Source: JAUSIF01 sp036556265 (GTDB lineage: Bacteria > Pseudomonadota > Alphaproteobacteria > Rhizobiales > Xanthobacteraceae). From it: a DNA stretch of 54,965 bases. How positions within the stretch are numbered: position 1 is the first letter of the stretch; every line of letters starts with the position of its first letter. Below the pieces are notes generated by a model. That model was not told the origin of the DNA, searched no databases, and worked only from the letters and a program-made list of their open reading frames with translations. A program made the translations under genes and the position numbers. The stretch is from contig DATBJU010000098.1 in the NCBI GenBank assembly GCA_036556265.1, forward strand, positions 1 through 54,965, written 5' to 3'. Positions 33,953 through 42,494 of the stretch are shown here, one piece after another.

Positions 33953-35728
33953 ATGCCCTATCGAGCGCCGGTCGCCGAGACCGTCTTCTTCATCGATCAT
34001 TGCACGAACCTGAAGGCGCTCGCGGGGAAAGGCGCGCTTGCCGACATTTCGATCGATCTCGTGGCGCAGGTCCTCGAGGAAGCGGGCAAGTTCGCAAGCG
34101 AAAAGATTGCGCCCTTGAATCGGCTTGGCGACGCCGAGGGCACGCCGTTCGCGAACGGCGTTGTCACGATGCCGAAGGGTTGGAAGCAGGTCTATCGCGA
34201 GTGGGCCGAAGCCGGCTGGAATGCGCTGCCGGCACCCGTCGAATACGGCGGGCAGGGGTTGCCCTCGCTCGTGAATATGTCGTGTGTCGAGTATTGGCAT
34301 TCGGCGGCGATGGCTTTTGGCCTTGGCCCGATGCTCACGCAGGCCGCAATCGAGGCCATGGATGCGCACGCCGACGACGCGCTCAAGGAACGCTACTTGC
34401 ACAAGCTCGTGTCCGGAGAGTGGATGGGCACGATGCAGCTGACTGAACCGCAGTCCGGCTCTGATCTCTCTGGACTTCGTACCCGCGCGGAGCGCGCTGA
34501 CGACGGTACCTATCGAATCAAGGGCCAGAAGATTTTCATCACCTACGGTGAGCACGATCTTACGCCGAACGTCATTCATTTCGTGCTTGCGCGCCTGCCC
34601 GACGCGCCTCCCGGCACCAAGGGCATCTCGCTGTTTCTGGTCCCGAAGTTCCTCGTGAAGGACGATGGCTCGCTCGGGCCGCGCAACGACCTGCGTTGCG
34701 CGTCCATCGAGCACAAGCTTGGAATTCATGCTTCGCCGACTTGCGTCATGCTTTACGGCGAGAACGAGGGTGCGATCGGCCACCTCATCGGCGAGGAGAA
34801 CAAGGGGCTCGCCTGCATGTTCACGATGATGAACCTCGCCCGCCTCGCGGTGGGCGTAGAGGGCGTGGCGGTAGCCGAGGCCGCGTACCAGCATGCGCTC
34901 GCTTACGCGCATGAGCGCCGGCAAGGCCGCACCAGCGGCAAGGACATGAGCCCGATCATCGCGCACCCAGACGTCAAGCGAATGCTGCTGACGATGCGGG
35001 CGCTGACGGCCGCTTCACGCGCGATCTGCTTGAAGACCGCCGACGCGATCGACCGCTCCCGTCACCACTCGGATCAAGGGGAACGAGCGAAAGCGCAGGA
35101 AGAGGCGAACCTGCTGACGCCGATCGCCAAGGCATTCTCGACTGACAGCGGCATCGAGGTCGCATCGCTCGGTGTACAGGTTCACGGCGGCATGGGCTTC
35201 ATCGAGGAAACCGGCGCCGCGCAATACTACCGCGACGCGCGCATCACTGCGATCTACGAGGGTACGAATGGCATTCAGGCGATCGACCTCGTCACTCGCA
35301 AGATCGGCCAGGCAGGCGGTGAGACCTTGCGCCGGGTACTGGGCGGCTACCGGACGATCGCACGCCGCGTAGCCGAGTTGAATGATCCGGCTTTCGGCGC
35401 AATAGCCGCGCGGCTTGGCGATGCGATCGCGGCAGTGGAGCGCACGTCGAAACACTTGCTCACGGAGAACACGCGCAAGCCTGATGCCGCGCTCGCAGGT
35501 GCGACGCCCTATTTGCGCTTGTTCGGCCTGACCGCAGGCGCCGCATATCTTGCGGAGATAGCGCTCGCAGCCGATGCTGTTGGGGCCAAAGACCCGGCGA
35601 ACGCCGCACGCATCGCGACCGCTCGCTTCTATGCTGAAAATCTCCTTCCCACCGTGGCGGGACTGGAGCACGCGGTCGTTTCGGGTGCGGATTCGATATT
35701 GCGCGCGGAGGCGGCACTTGTCGCGTGA
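33953..35728 (+). CDS. Acyl-CoA dehydrogenase (large form, DmdC-like)
   Basis: A 591 aa FAD acyl-CoA dehydrogenase. Domains in order are N-terminal helical (PYRAPVAETVFFIDH opening), middle beta (MGTMQLTEPQSGSDLSGLRT) and C-terminal with the catalytic Glu in AIYEGTNGIQAIDLVTRK, then an extra C-terminal helical region. The length and opening resemble DmdC, the 3-methylmercaptopropionyl-CoA dehydrogenase group, but the substrate is not proven and medium/long-chain acyl-CoA is equally possible. The downstream SDR overlaps it by 11 bases. Confidence 0.87.
   Translation: MPYRAPVAETVFFIDHCTNLKALAGKGALADISIDLVAQVLEEAGKFASEKIAPLNRLGDAEGTPFANGVVTMPKGWKQVYREWAEAGWNALPAPVEYGGQGLPSLVNMSCVEYWHSAAMAFGLGPMLTQAAIEAMDAHADDALKERYLHKLVSGEWMGTMQLTEPQSGSDLSGLRTRAERADDGTYRIKGQKIFITYGEHDLTPNVIHFVLARLPDAPPGTKGISLFLVPKFLVKDDGSLGPRNDLRCASIEHKLGIHASPTCVMLYGENEGAIGHLIGEENKGLACMFTMMNLARLAVGVEGVAVAEAAYQHALAYAHERRQGRTSGKDMSPIIAHPDVKRMLLTMRALTAASRAICLKTADAIDRSRHHSDQGERAKAQEEANLLTPIAKAFSTDSGIEVASLGVQVHGGMGFIEETGAAQYYRDARITAIYEGTNGIQAIDLVTRKIGQAGGETLRRVLGGYRTIARRVAELNDPAFGAIAARLGDAIAAVERTSKHLLTENTRKPDAALAGATPYLRLFGLTAGAAYLAEIALAADAVGAKDPANAARIATARFYAENLLPTVAGLEHAVVSGADSILRAEAALVA
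35707..35711 (+). promoter_or_regulatory. Ribosome-binding sequence deciding the SDR TTG start
   Basis: GGAGG inside the acyl-CoA dehydrogenase gene, six bases before a TTG codon. No ATG or GTG lies between it and the start of the SDR Rossmann fold, so this site fixes the SDR start. Confidence 0.7.
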
Positions 35729-36602
35729 ACAAGGTCCGCTTCGCGGCAAGACTCTTTTCATTACCGGCGCTTCGCGCGGCATCGGGCTTGCGATCGCGCT
35801 CCGCGCCGCTCGCGACGGGGCAAACGTCGCGATCGCCGCGAAGACCGACAAACCGCATCCAAAACTGCAGGGCACAATCCACACGGCCGCCGAGGAAATC
35901 GAGAGGGCAGGCGGTACCGCGCTTCCGATCGCTTGCGACATACGCGAGGAGCCGCAGGTTGCTGGCGCAATCGAGCGGGTCGCCACGCGCTTCGGCGGTA
36001 TTGATATCGTCGTCAACAACGCGAGTGCGATCCAGCTCACGCGGACGCCCGACACCGACATGAAGCGTTTCGATCTGATGCACCAGATCAACACGCGCGG
36101 GACGTTCATGGTGTCGAAATATGCGATCCCGCACCTCGAGCGTGCAAAGAACCCGCACATTCTCGCGATCTCGCCGCCGCTCGATATGAGGGAGAAGTGG
36201 TTCGCGCCCCACGTCGCCTACACGATGGCGAAATTCGGCATGAGCATTGTCATACTCGGGCTTGCCGGCGAATTGCGTTCGAAAGGCGTCGCGGCGAATG
36301 CTCTTTGGCCGCGCACCACGATCGCGACTGCAGCGATTCAGAATCTGCTTGGCGGCGATCGGGTCATGCGCATGAGCCGCAAGCCTGAGATCATTGCTGA
36401 CGCGGCTTGGCGCATCTTCCAGAAGCCGTCGCGAGAGTTTACCGGAAATTTTTTGATCGACGACAGCTTTCTTGCCGCCGAAGGCGAGACCGATTTCGAC
36501 AAATATCGCTTCGATCCAAGTCAGCCGCTGGCGCCGGACTTCTTCGTGCCGGAAGAAATGCCGCCTCCGCCGTCCGTGAATTTGGGTGCGCTCAAGCCTT
36601 AG
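35718..36602 (+). CDS. SDR family oxidoreductase (HSDL2-like)
   Basis: A 294 aa short-chain dehydrogenase resembling HSDL2. The cofactor loop is LFITGASRGIGLAIALRAA near residue 13; NNASA and the active-site YTMAK follow. The usual catalytic Ser position lies in the ISPPLDM stretch. It begins with TTG (LSREQGPLRGKT) behind a strong GGAGG, overlapping the acyl-CoA dehydrogenase gene by 11 bases, so the two should be translated together and might act on related fatty or branched acyl substrates. The longer open frame upstream inside the dehydrogenase gene has no family residues. The C-terminus is convergent with the SGNH gene, with a four-base stop overlap. Confidence 0.85.
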   Translation: MSREQGPLRGKTLFITGASRGIGLAIALRAARDGANVAIAAKTDKPHPKLQGTIHTAAEEIERAGGTALPIACDIREEPQVAGAIERVATRFGGIDIVVNNASAIQLTRTPDTDMKRFDLMHQINTRGTFMVSKYAIPHLERAKNPHILAISPPLDMREKWFAPHVAYTMAKFGMSIVILGLAGELRSKGVAANALWPRTTIATAAIQNLLGGDRVMRMSRKPEIIADAAWRIFQKPSREFTGNFLIDDSFLAAEGETDFDKYRFDPSQPLAPDFFVPEEMPPPPSVNLGALKP

Positions 36603-37291
36603 CGGCGGTAGGTCGAAGCCGAAAGCTGCGCCTGCACTTCCGGAGTGTGGCATTCGGGTGCGAACATGATCGCATCGCCGAGCCTGCGGCAGAACACTTT
36701 TAGCACTTGCATCTCGACGATCGGCGAGAGCCGAGTGACGACTTCCTCGTAGCCCGCCGCGTTCAGGTGCCCGATGATGTCCCAGAATAGGCGATAGCCC
36801 GGCTTCTTCACGCCATCGATCGCAACGCCGTCGAAGAAATCCGGATAATACGTTGCGCCGTGGGTCGCAGCGACATCGGAAAAGTCGCGCGTATGAAATC
36901 CCGCAAGGATGACTTCGATGTCTCGCGCGCGCAGGCGCCCGACGATTTCATCCAGATTGCGCCGAGTTGTGTGGATGCTGAAGCCGAAGCGCATGTCGTT
37001 GCGCCCGAGAAATACGATCGCGATGTGGGTGTCTTCCGGCAACGCCGCCTCGAGCCGTCTCAGCGCCCCGGCGGTCGTATCTCCGCCCACACCAGCATTG
37101 AACACTTCCACGTCGTGCCCGCGTGCCTGCAAGGCGCGCGCGAGCCGCGAGGGATACTTGTTCGGCTCGGAGACGCCGAAGCCTGAAGTATTGCTGTCGC
37201 CGATCGCGACAATACGGATCGGATCAGCTGCGGCAGTGCCCGCAGAAAGCAGCAAGCCCAGCGCCAAAAGGGCGCCCGGAAGCGGTCGCAT
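36599..37291 (-). CDS. SGNH/GDSL-type hydrolase (arylesterase-like), secreted
   Basis: A 230 aa esterase/lipase of the SGNH superfamily. A signal peptide (MRPLPGALLALGLLLSAGTA, cleaved near AAADP) sends it to the periplasm. Block I is VAIGDSNTSGFGV with the nucleophilic Ser, block III has FLGRNDMRFG, and the catalytic Asp-His may be in DIIGHLNAAGYEEV. TesA/arylesterase-type activity is likely; the substrate is unknown. A hairpin with an adjacent T-run lies about 145 bases upstream of this start. Confidence 0.87.
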   Translation of the reverse strand: MRPLPGALLALGLLLSAGTAAADPIRIVAIGDSNTSGFGVSEPNKYPSRLARALQARGHDVEVFNAGVGGDTTAGALRRLEAALPEDTHIAIVFLGRNDMRFGFSIHTTRRNLDEIVGRLRARDIEVILAGFHTRDFSDVAATHGATYYPDFFDGVAIDGVKKPGYRLFWDIIGHLNAAGYEEVVTRLSPIVEMQVLKVFCRRLGDAIMFAPECHTPEVQAQLSASTYRR

Positions 37292-37517
37292 TCCCGTACT
37301 CCGTACTCCTCCGCCCCCGAGGCTCGCGCAACATGCTTAATGAATCCTTGCCATGCCGCGCCAAGCTCGAATTCGCGCGGAATTCACGAGAATAACTGGG
37401 CGCCATTAGGGGCGGGAGCGGGCGCCGCGGCGGCAAAAATCGGCTGCGCCCGTGGCGCGCAGCCGGCATTTGTGGCGCGCCCGTGTCTCGCGTAGCCTGA
37501 GCAGCGGACGGGAAGAA
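37292..37517. other. Intergenic gap between SGNH hydrolase and HDAC-like genes
   Basis: A 226-base divergent region. It holds a direct repeat of GTACTCC (around 37296-37310), two GAATTC sites separated by GCGCG (around 37369-37385) and the hairpin described separately at 37434-37465. The HDAC-like gene has GACGGGAAGAA before its ATG. I see no clear promoter pair. Confidence 0.4.
37434..37465 (-). terminator. Terminator-like hairpin upstream of SGNH hydrolase gene
   Basis: CGGCTGCGCC/GGCGCGCAGCCG forms a GC-rich stem. On the minus strand it is followed by ATTTTT. It lies in the 5' region of the SGNH gene rather than after a minus-strand gene. It could be an attenuator in that leader or a block against antisense transcription of the HDAC gene. 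Confidence 0.5.
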
Positions 37518-38447
37518 ATGACCACTCTTTTGTTGAGCCACGATTCCGGCCTTCGGCATGCGACGCCCGCCGGACATCCGGAACGGCCCGACCGGCTACG
37601 CGCCATCAACGCCGCGCTCGAGGAGGAGGCCTTCGCGGATCTTGCCCGCGAACCGGCGCCGGAGGGCGAGTTCGAGGCGATCACACGCGTGCATCCGATG
37701 GCCTATGTCGAGGCGCTTCGAGCGGCAGTACCAAAGCAGGGGCTGGCTCGGGTCGACGCAGACACGGCACTTTCATCGACCAGCTGGGAACCGATTCTAC
37801 GCGCCGTTGGCGGCGCGGTGCTTGCGGTCGACGAGGTCATGACCGGTCATGCGGACAACGCGTTTGTGGCGATGCGTCCGCCCGGCCACCACGCCGAGAC
37901 CGCGACTCCGATGGGCTTCTGTTTCTTTAACAACGCTGCCATTGCGGCGCGCCACGCGCAGAAGCACTACGGTGCGGAGCGTGTCGCGATCGTCGACTTC
38001 GACGTCCATCATGGCAACGGCTCGCAAGAGATATTCTGGTCCGACGCCAGCGTCCTATACTGCTCGACCCACGAGATGCCCCTCTATCCCGGCACCGGAG
38101 CGCGCTCTGAGCGCGGTGAGCACAACAACATCGTCAACGCGCCGCTCGCTGCCGGCAACGGCGGCGCTGAATTTCGCGAAGCTGTCGAAAGCGCCATTCT
38201 CCCACGTCTTGATTCCTTCCGTCCGGACTTGATCGTAGTCTCCGCCGGCTTCGACGCGCACATGCGCGATCCGCTCGCCAATCTGAATCTTTCCGAGGAC
38301 GACTATGCATGGGTAACGCGAAAGCTCCTGGACGTGGCGGACAAGCACGCGCAGGGACGCTTGGTGTCGGTACTGGAAGGTGGTTACGACCTGCAGGGCC
38401 TCTCGCGATCCGTGGCAGCTCACGTAAGGGCCTTGATGCGTGGATGA
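37518..38447 (+). CDS. Histone deacetylase family protein
   Basis: A 309 aa zinc amidohydrolase of the HDAC superfamily; bacterial members act on acetylpolyamines or other acetylated small molecules. The metal and catalytic motifs are intact: RPPGHHAETATPMGFCFFNN, VDFDVHHGNGSQE, VSAGFDAHMRDPLANLNLSE and SVLEGGYDLQGLSRS. The ATG beginning MTTLLLSHDSG is chosen; an upstream in-frame ATG lacks family residues. xseB follows after 24 bases, a gene order usual in Hyphomicrobiales. Confidence 0.93.
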   Translation: MTTLLLSHDSGLRHATPAGHPERPDRLRAINAALEEEAFADLAREPAPEGEFEAITRVHPMAYVEALRAAVPKQGLARVDADTALSSTSWEPILRAVGGAVLAVDEVMTGHADNAFVAMRPPGHHAETATPMGFCFFNNAAIAARHAQKHYGAERVAIVDFDVHHGNGSQEIFWSDASVLYCSTHEMPLYPGTGARSERGEHNNIVNAPLAAGNGGAEFREAVESAILPRLDSFRPDLIVVSAGFDAHMRDPLANLNLSEDDYAWVTRKLLDVADKHAQGRLVSVLEGGYDLQGLSRSVAAHVRALMRG

Positions 38448-38471
38448 ACGTCTTCATGCTAGAAACGGCCG

Positions 38472-38732
38472 ATGAGCAAGGAACCTAAGGACGCGAACGC
38501 CGACGTCGCCGCGTTGCCGTTTGAGAAGGCGCTCGCCGAGCTGGAGTTGATCGTTGGACGTCTTGAGAAGGGCGACGTTGCCCTGGAGGAGTCGATTCGC
38601 ATCTACGAGCGGGGCGAGGCATTGAAGCGCCGCTGTGAGGCGCTCTTGCGCGACGCTGAGGTGCGAGTTGAAAAAATCACCCGTGACTCCGGCGGCCGCG
38701 CCACTGGCACCGAGCCGCTCGACGGAAACTGA
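38472..38732 (+). CDS. xseB: Exodeoxyribonuclease VII small subunit
   Basis: An 86 aa regulatory subunit of exodeoxyribonuclease VII, which degrades single-stranded DNA. The family core ALPFEKALAELELIVGRLEK and GDVALEESIRIYERGEALKR is complete, with RCEALLRDAEVRVEKI after it. It follows the HDAC-like gene by 24 bases. In many rhizobia xseB is followed by ispA and then dxs; here a pirin gene lies in that place. Confidence 0.94.
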   Translation: MSKEPKDANADVAALPFEKALAELELIVGRLEKGDVALEESIRIYERGEALKRRCEALLRDAEVRVEKITRDSGGRATGTEPLDGN

Positions 38733-38806
38733 GCGTCACGCCTTTGTGGTTTTGCTCGGCCATCCGGCGCCTATATGGATTGGGCGCGAAGATTGAGGAT
38801 TGACCA
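38733..38806 (+). promoter_or_regulatory. Candidate promoter of the pirin gene
   Basis: CTATATG at 38771-38777, with TTTTGC about 16 bases upstream (38750-38755), resembles an alphaproteobacterial housekeeping promoter. It would give a leader of about 25 bases to the pirin ATG. Weak support, by inspection only. Confidence 0.35.
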
Positions 38807-39745
38807 ATGAGCTTTTTCCCCGGCAAGGATCCCAAGGCCGGCGACAAGTTCGCTTGTGACGCACTCGAGCTGGTTGTCGTCCCGCGCAGTGTCGACCTCG
38901 ACGATTTCACGGTGCGCCGCGCGTTGCCCCATTCCATGCGCCGGACCGTCGGCCCCTACGTTTTCTTCGATCATTTCGGTCCGGCTGAGTTTCGCTCGGG
39001 CAAAGGTCTCGACGTGCGCCCACATCCGCACATCGGGCTCTCCACCCTCACTTATCTCTACGACGGCGAGATCATTCATCGCGATACGCTCGGCGTGAAC
39101 GCCGCCATCCACCCGGGCGAAGTGAATTGGATGACCGCGGGCCGTGGCATCGTGCATTCGGAGCGCACCGCGCCCGAACACCGTGTCGACGGTGAGCCTT
39201 TGCACGGGCTCCAGCTGTGGATCGCGATGATGTCGAAGGACGAGGAGATCGACCCGAGCTTCTCTCACCTCGGCGGCGGCGAGCTGCCTGTCGTAAATGG
39301 TGAGGGCAAGACCGTACGCGTCGTCGCTGGCAGGATGTTTGGCGCGGTTTCTTTGCTCAAGACGACCTCAGAGACGATTTTTGCGGATATTTCGCTTGCG
39401 GCGGGTGCCGCCATGCCCCTCGATGCCGAGTACGAGGAGCGCGCGATCTACGTGAGCTCGGGAGAGATCGACGTTGCGGGTGATCGCTTCGACGCCGGTC
39501 GGCTGTTGATCTTCCGGCCCGGTGATCGTGTCACTGTGAAAGCGGTGAAACCGAGCCGCATCGCGGTCGTTGGCGGCGCGCCGCTCGATGGCCCGCGCTA
39601 TGTCTGGTGGAACTTTGTCTCCTCGCGCAAGGAGCGCATCGAACAGGCGAAGAACGAATGGAAGCAGGGCCATTTCGGCAAGGTGCCGGGCGACGAGATC
39701 GAATTCATCCCGCTCCCTGAGAATCGCCCGTACACAGCGGGATAA
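38807..39745 (+). CDS. Pirin family protein
   Basis: A 312 aa bicupin of the pirin family; bacterial members include quercetinase-like dioxygenases and redox regulators. The metal-binding His residues lie in RPHPHIGLSTLTYLYDGEII with IHRD following, and in MTAGRGIVHSERT. The C-terminal cupin has ISLAAGAAMPLDAEYEERAI and LLIFRPGDRVTVKA. It is placed between xseB and dxs. Its function there is not clear; it may simply have replaced or moved into the ispA position. Confidence 0.92.
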   Translation: MSFFPGKDPKAGDKFACDALELVVVPRSVDLDDFTVRRALPHSMRRTVGPYVFFDHFGPAEFRSGKGLDVRPHPHIGLSTLTYLYDGEIIHRDTLGVNAAIHPGEVNWMTAGRGIVHSERTAPEHRVDGEPLHGLQLWIAMMSKDEEIDPSFSHLGGGELPVVNGEGKTVRVVAGRMFGAVSLLKTTSETIFADISLAAGAAMPLDAEYEERAIYVSSGEIDVAGDRFDAGRLLIFRPGDRVTVKAVKPSRIAVVGGAPLDGPRYVWWNFVSSRKERIEQAKNEWKQGHFGKVPGDEIEFIPLPENRPYTAG

Positions 39746-39841
39746 CCCCGCGCCCGATTTGCCGGATTGCCGCGCTGGACCCACTGGTATAACCCTCATC
39801 TTTGAGCTTGGCGCGCGAGAGGCGGCGAGCGGAGGACCGGC

Positions 39842-41788
39842 GTGTCGGACCATTCGGCGACACCTTTGCTCGACATGATCCGCCTGCCGCGGGATTTGCG
39901 GCAGTTGCAGCCGGAAATGCTCCGGCAAGTGGCGGACGAGCTGCGTCGGGAAACCATCGACGCGGTGTCCGTCACAGGCGGGCACTTGGGCGCAGGTCTT
40001 GGTGTGGTCGAGCTTACCGTCGCGCTGCACTACGTATTCGATACGCCGCGCGACAAGGTCGTCTGGGACGTCGGCCACCAGGCATACCCTCACAAGATTC
40101 TCACCGGGCGGCGCGACCGCATTCGCACATTGCGCCAGCGTGGCGGCCTTTCCGGATTCACGCGACGCGCTGAGAGCGAGTACGACCCGTTCGGCGCCGC
40201 TCACGCATCCACCTCGATTTCTGCCGGCCTCGGTATGGCGGTCGCCCGCGATCTGTCCGGCGAGGATTTCCATGTGGTCTGCGTGATCGGTGACGGCGCG
40301 ATGTCCGCGGGCATGGCCTATGAGGCCATGAACAACGCGGGCGCAATGGGCAAACGCCTGATCGTGATCTTGAACGACAACGACATGTCGATCGCGCCGC
40401 CGGTCGGCGCGATGTCGGCCTACCTGGCACGCCGCCTTTCCGGCCGCACCTTTTCGCGCATGCGCGATCTTTGGGAATGGATCGCGAAGAGAATTCCGCA
40501 ACGCGTCGCCAGACTTGCTCGCCGTGCGTTTGGCCATTGGATTGGTTTCATAACCGGCGGCACGCTCTTCGAAGAGCTTGGCTTCGAGTACGTCGGGCCG
40601 ATCGACGGCCACAATCTCGATCACCTGTTGCCGGTTCTGCGCAACGTGCGCGACAACGAGCGCGGGCCGACGCTTGTCCATATCGTGACGAAGAAAGGCA
40701 AAGGCTATCCGCCTGCGGAAGCCTCAGTCGACAAGTACCACGGTGTCGTGAAGTTCGATGTCGCCACCGGTGCACAGGCGAAGGGTAAGGCATCCGCGCC
40801 CGCCTATACGAAGGTGTTCGCCGAAAGCCTCATCAAGGAGGCGCGCAAGGACCAAAAGATCGTCGCTGTCACCGCGGCAATGCCGTCTGGCACGGGCCTT
40901 GATCTGTTTGCGCGGGAATTCCCCGAACGCTGCTTCGACGTCGGTATAGCCGAGCAACATGCGGTGACGTTTGCCGCCGGTCTCGCAACCGAGGGGTACA
41001 AGCCGTTCGCTGCAATCTATTCGACGTTTCTCCAACGCGCCTATGACCAGGTTGTGCACGATGTCGCAATCCAGAAGCTCCCGGTTCGGTTCGCAATCGA
41101 CCGGGCGGGTCTGGTAGGCGCCGACGGACCGACGCACGCCGGTAGCTTCGACATCGCCTATCTCGCGTGTCTCCCCGGCTTCGTCGTTATGGCGGCGGCC
41201 GACGAGGCAGAACTCGTCCACATGGTGGCGACGGCGGCGGCGATCGATGACCGTCCATCCGCGTTTCGCTATCCGCGCGGAGAGGGGCTCGGCGTTCCAT
41301 TGCCTGAGACGGGCAGGCCGCTCGAGATTGGCCGTGGGCGAATATTGCGAGAAGGATCGACCGTGGCCCTGCTGAGTTTTGGCGCGCGCCTCGGCGAGTG
41401 CCTGAAGGCTGCAGACGAATTGTCGGATCACGGCATTGCCGTGACCATCGCCGATGCCCGCTTCGCAAAGCCGCTCGATCGTGAACTCGTCTTGCAGCTC
41501 GCTCGCGAGCACGAGCTCCTCGTGACGATCGAGGAGGGGTCGATCGGCGGCTTCGCCAGCCACGTGCTGGAGTTCCTGACGCGGGAGGGCATCCTTGATC
41601 TTGGCCTGAAGTTCCGGCCGATGGTGCTGCCGGACGTGTTCATCGAACAGGATACGCCCGCAAACATGTACGCCAGGGCCGCCCTCGACGCGCGCGGGAT
41701 CATCGAGTCGATACTCTCCGCGCTCGGCAAGGATCGACGCGAGACCGCGCCCGTGATGGGCGCTCAGCCGGATAAGCGGCTAGCCTGA
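39842..41788 (+). CDS. dxs: 1-deoxy-D-xylulose-5-phosphate synthase
   Basis: A 648 aa thiamine-diphosphate enzyme that condenses pyruvate and glyceraldehyde 3-phosphate, the first step of the MEP isoprenoid pathway. Motifs are VVWDVGHQAYPHKILTGRRD, the cofactor signature GDGAMSAGMAYEAMNNAG, DNDMSIAPPVGAMSAYL, and in the pyrimidine-binding part DVGIAEQHAVTFAAGLA and DRAGLVGADGPTHAGSFD. The start is GTG, preceded by GGAGG at about seven bases. Its end overlaps the convergent minus-strand gene by nine bases. ispE is also in this window. Confidence 0.97.
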   Translation: MSDHSATPLLDMIRLPRDLRQLQPEMLRQVADELRRETIDAVSVTGGHLGAGLGVVELTVALHYVFDTPRDKVVWDVGHQAYPHKILTGRRDRIRTLRQRGGLSGFTRRAESEYDPFGAAHASTSISAGLGMAVARDLSGEDFHVVCVIGDGAMSAGMAYEAMNNAGAMGKRLIVILNDNDMSIAPPVGAMSAYLARRLSGRTFSRMRDLWEWIAKRIPQRVARLARRAFGHWIGFITGGTLFEELGFEYVGPIDGHNLDHLLPVLRNVRDNERGPTLVHIVTKKGKGYPPAEASVDKYHGVVKFDVATGAQAKGKASAPAYTKVFAESLIKEARKDQKIVAVTAAMPSGTGLDLFAREFPERCFDVGIAEQHAVTFAAGLATEGYKPFAAIYSTFLQRAYDQVVHDVAIQKLPVRFAIDRAGLVGADGPTHAGSFDIAYLACLPGFVVMAAADEAELVHMVATAAAIDDRPSAFRYPRGEGLGVPLPETGRPLEIGRGRILREGSTVALLSFGARLGECLKAADELSDHGIAVTIADARFAKPLDRELVLQLAREHELLVTIEEGSIGGFASHVLEFLTREGILDLGLKFRPMVLPDVFIEQDTPANMYARAALDARGIIESILSALGKDRRETAPVMGAQPDKRLA

Positions 41789-42343
41789 GGCTTGGCCGCA
41801 GGCCTTTTCGAGCGCGTCCGCACCTGCGCGCCCGCTGGCCGCCGGTAGCGTTCGCTTGCGGCCAGGCACTTCCAGCACCATCGAATCGCCCGCTCGGAAC
41901 AACGCGAATAGCCGCGCGTCGATTTTTGTCGTCCCGGCGATGTTCACATCGTCTCCGGCCTCGGCGGAAAATGCCGTGCCGGCGACCTCGAATTTTGCGC
42001 GGCCATTCGTAAGCCGGATCGCGGCGCCGTCGCCGGGTCGAAGTCCTCGCGAGCCCACATGGGAAACGACGCGCACCAGGCCACTGCCGGGCTGGCAGGA
42101 GATCGAGATGACTGTCTCGGTCCCGGCACTGCCGAATTCGAGTGTAGGCACGCCCGTGCCACGAAATCTCCACGCAGCTTGGGCCTTCGGCGCAGCAGGT
42201 GCCTTCTTGCCTGCGCTCGGCTTTGCCGTCGAGCCGCCTTGGGCAAGCTTGATCGGGTCTGACGCGCCGGAAAGCGCCATGGCCTGGACGACCCCTACGC
42301 AGAGCATCGCGACCGTCACAGCTGCGCAGCACGCGCGGTGCAT
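41780..42343 (-). CDS. Conserved secreted protein
   Basis: A 187 aa exported protein. A signal peptide (MHRACCAAVTVAMLCVGVVQ, cleaved near AMA) and an Ala/Pro/Lys linker (AGKKAPAAPKAQ) precede a beta-rich domain: VPTLEFGSAGTETVISISCQ, AIRLTNGRAKFEVAGTAF, RLFALFRAGDSMVLEVPG. The domain looks like a small periplasmic beta fold with one Cys, and a second near the C-terminus (EKACGQ). I cannot name it. It sits between dxs and tlyA on the opposite strand. Confidence 0.75.
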   Translation of the reverse strand: MHRACCAAVTVAMLCVGVVQAMALSGASDPIKLAQGGSTAKPSAGKKAPAAPKAQAAWRFRGTGVPTLEFGSAGTETVISISCQPGSGLVRVVSHVGSRGLRPGDGAAIRLTNGRAKFEVAGTAFSAEAGDDVNIAGTTKIDARLFALFRAGDSMVLEVPGRKRTLPAASGRAGADALEKACGQASG

Positions 42344-42494
42344 GGAACGTCCTCATGGTGCCGGAAGTGGGGCACTGCCGGCCCCCTTGGGTTTGGTAGC
42401 ACCATCCGTACTCCCGGCCAATTCTCGGCCGCGTTGGCCAACTTTGCGACTCGTGCACGTTCGTGCCAAATCGCCGCGATCGGGACTCGCCACG

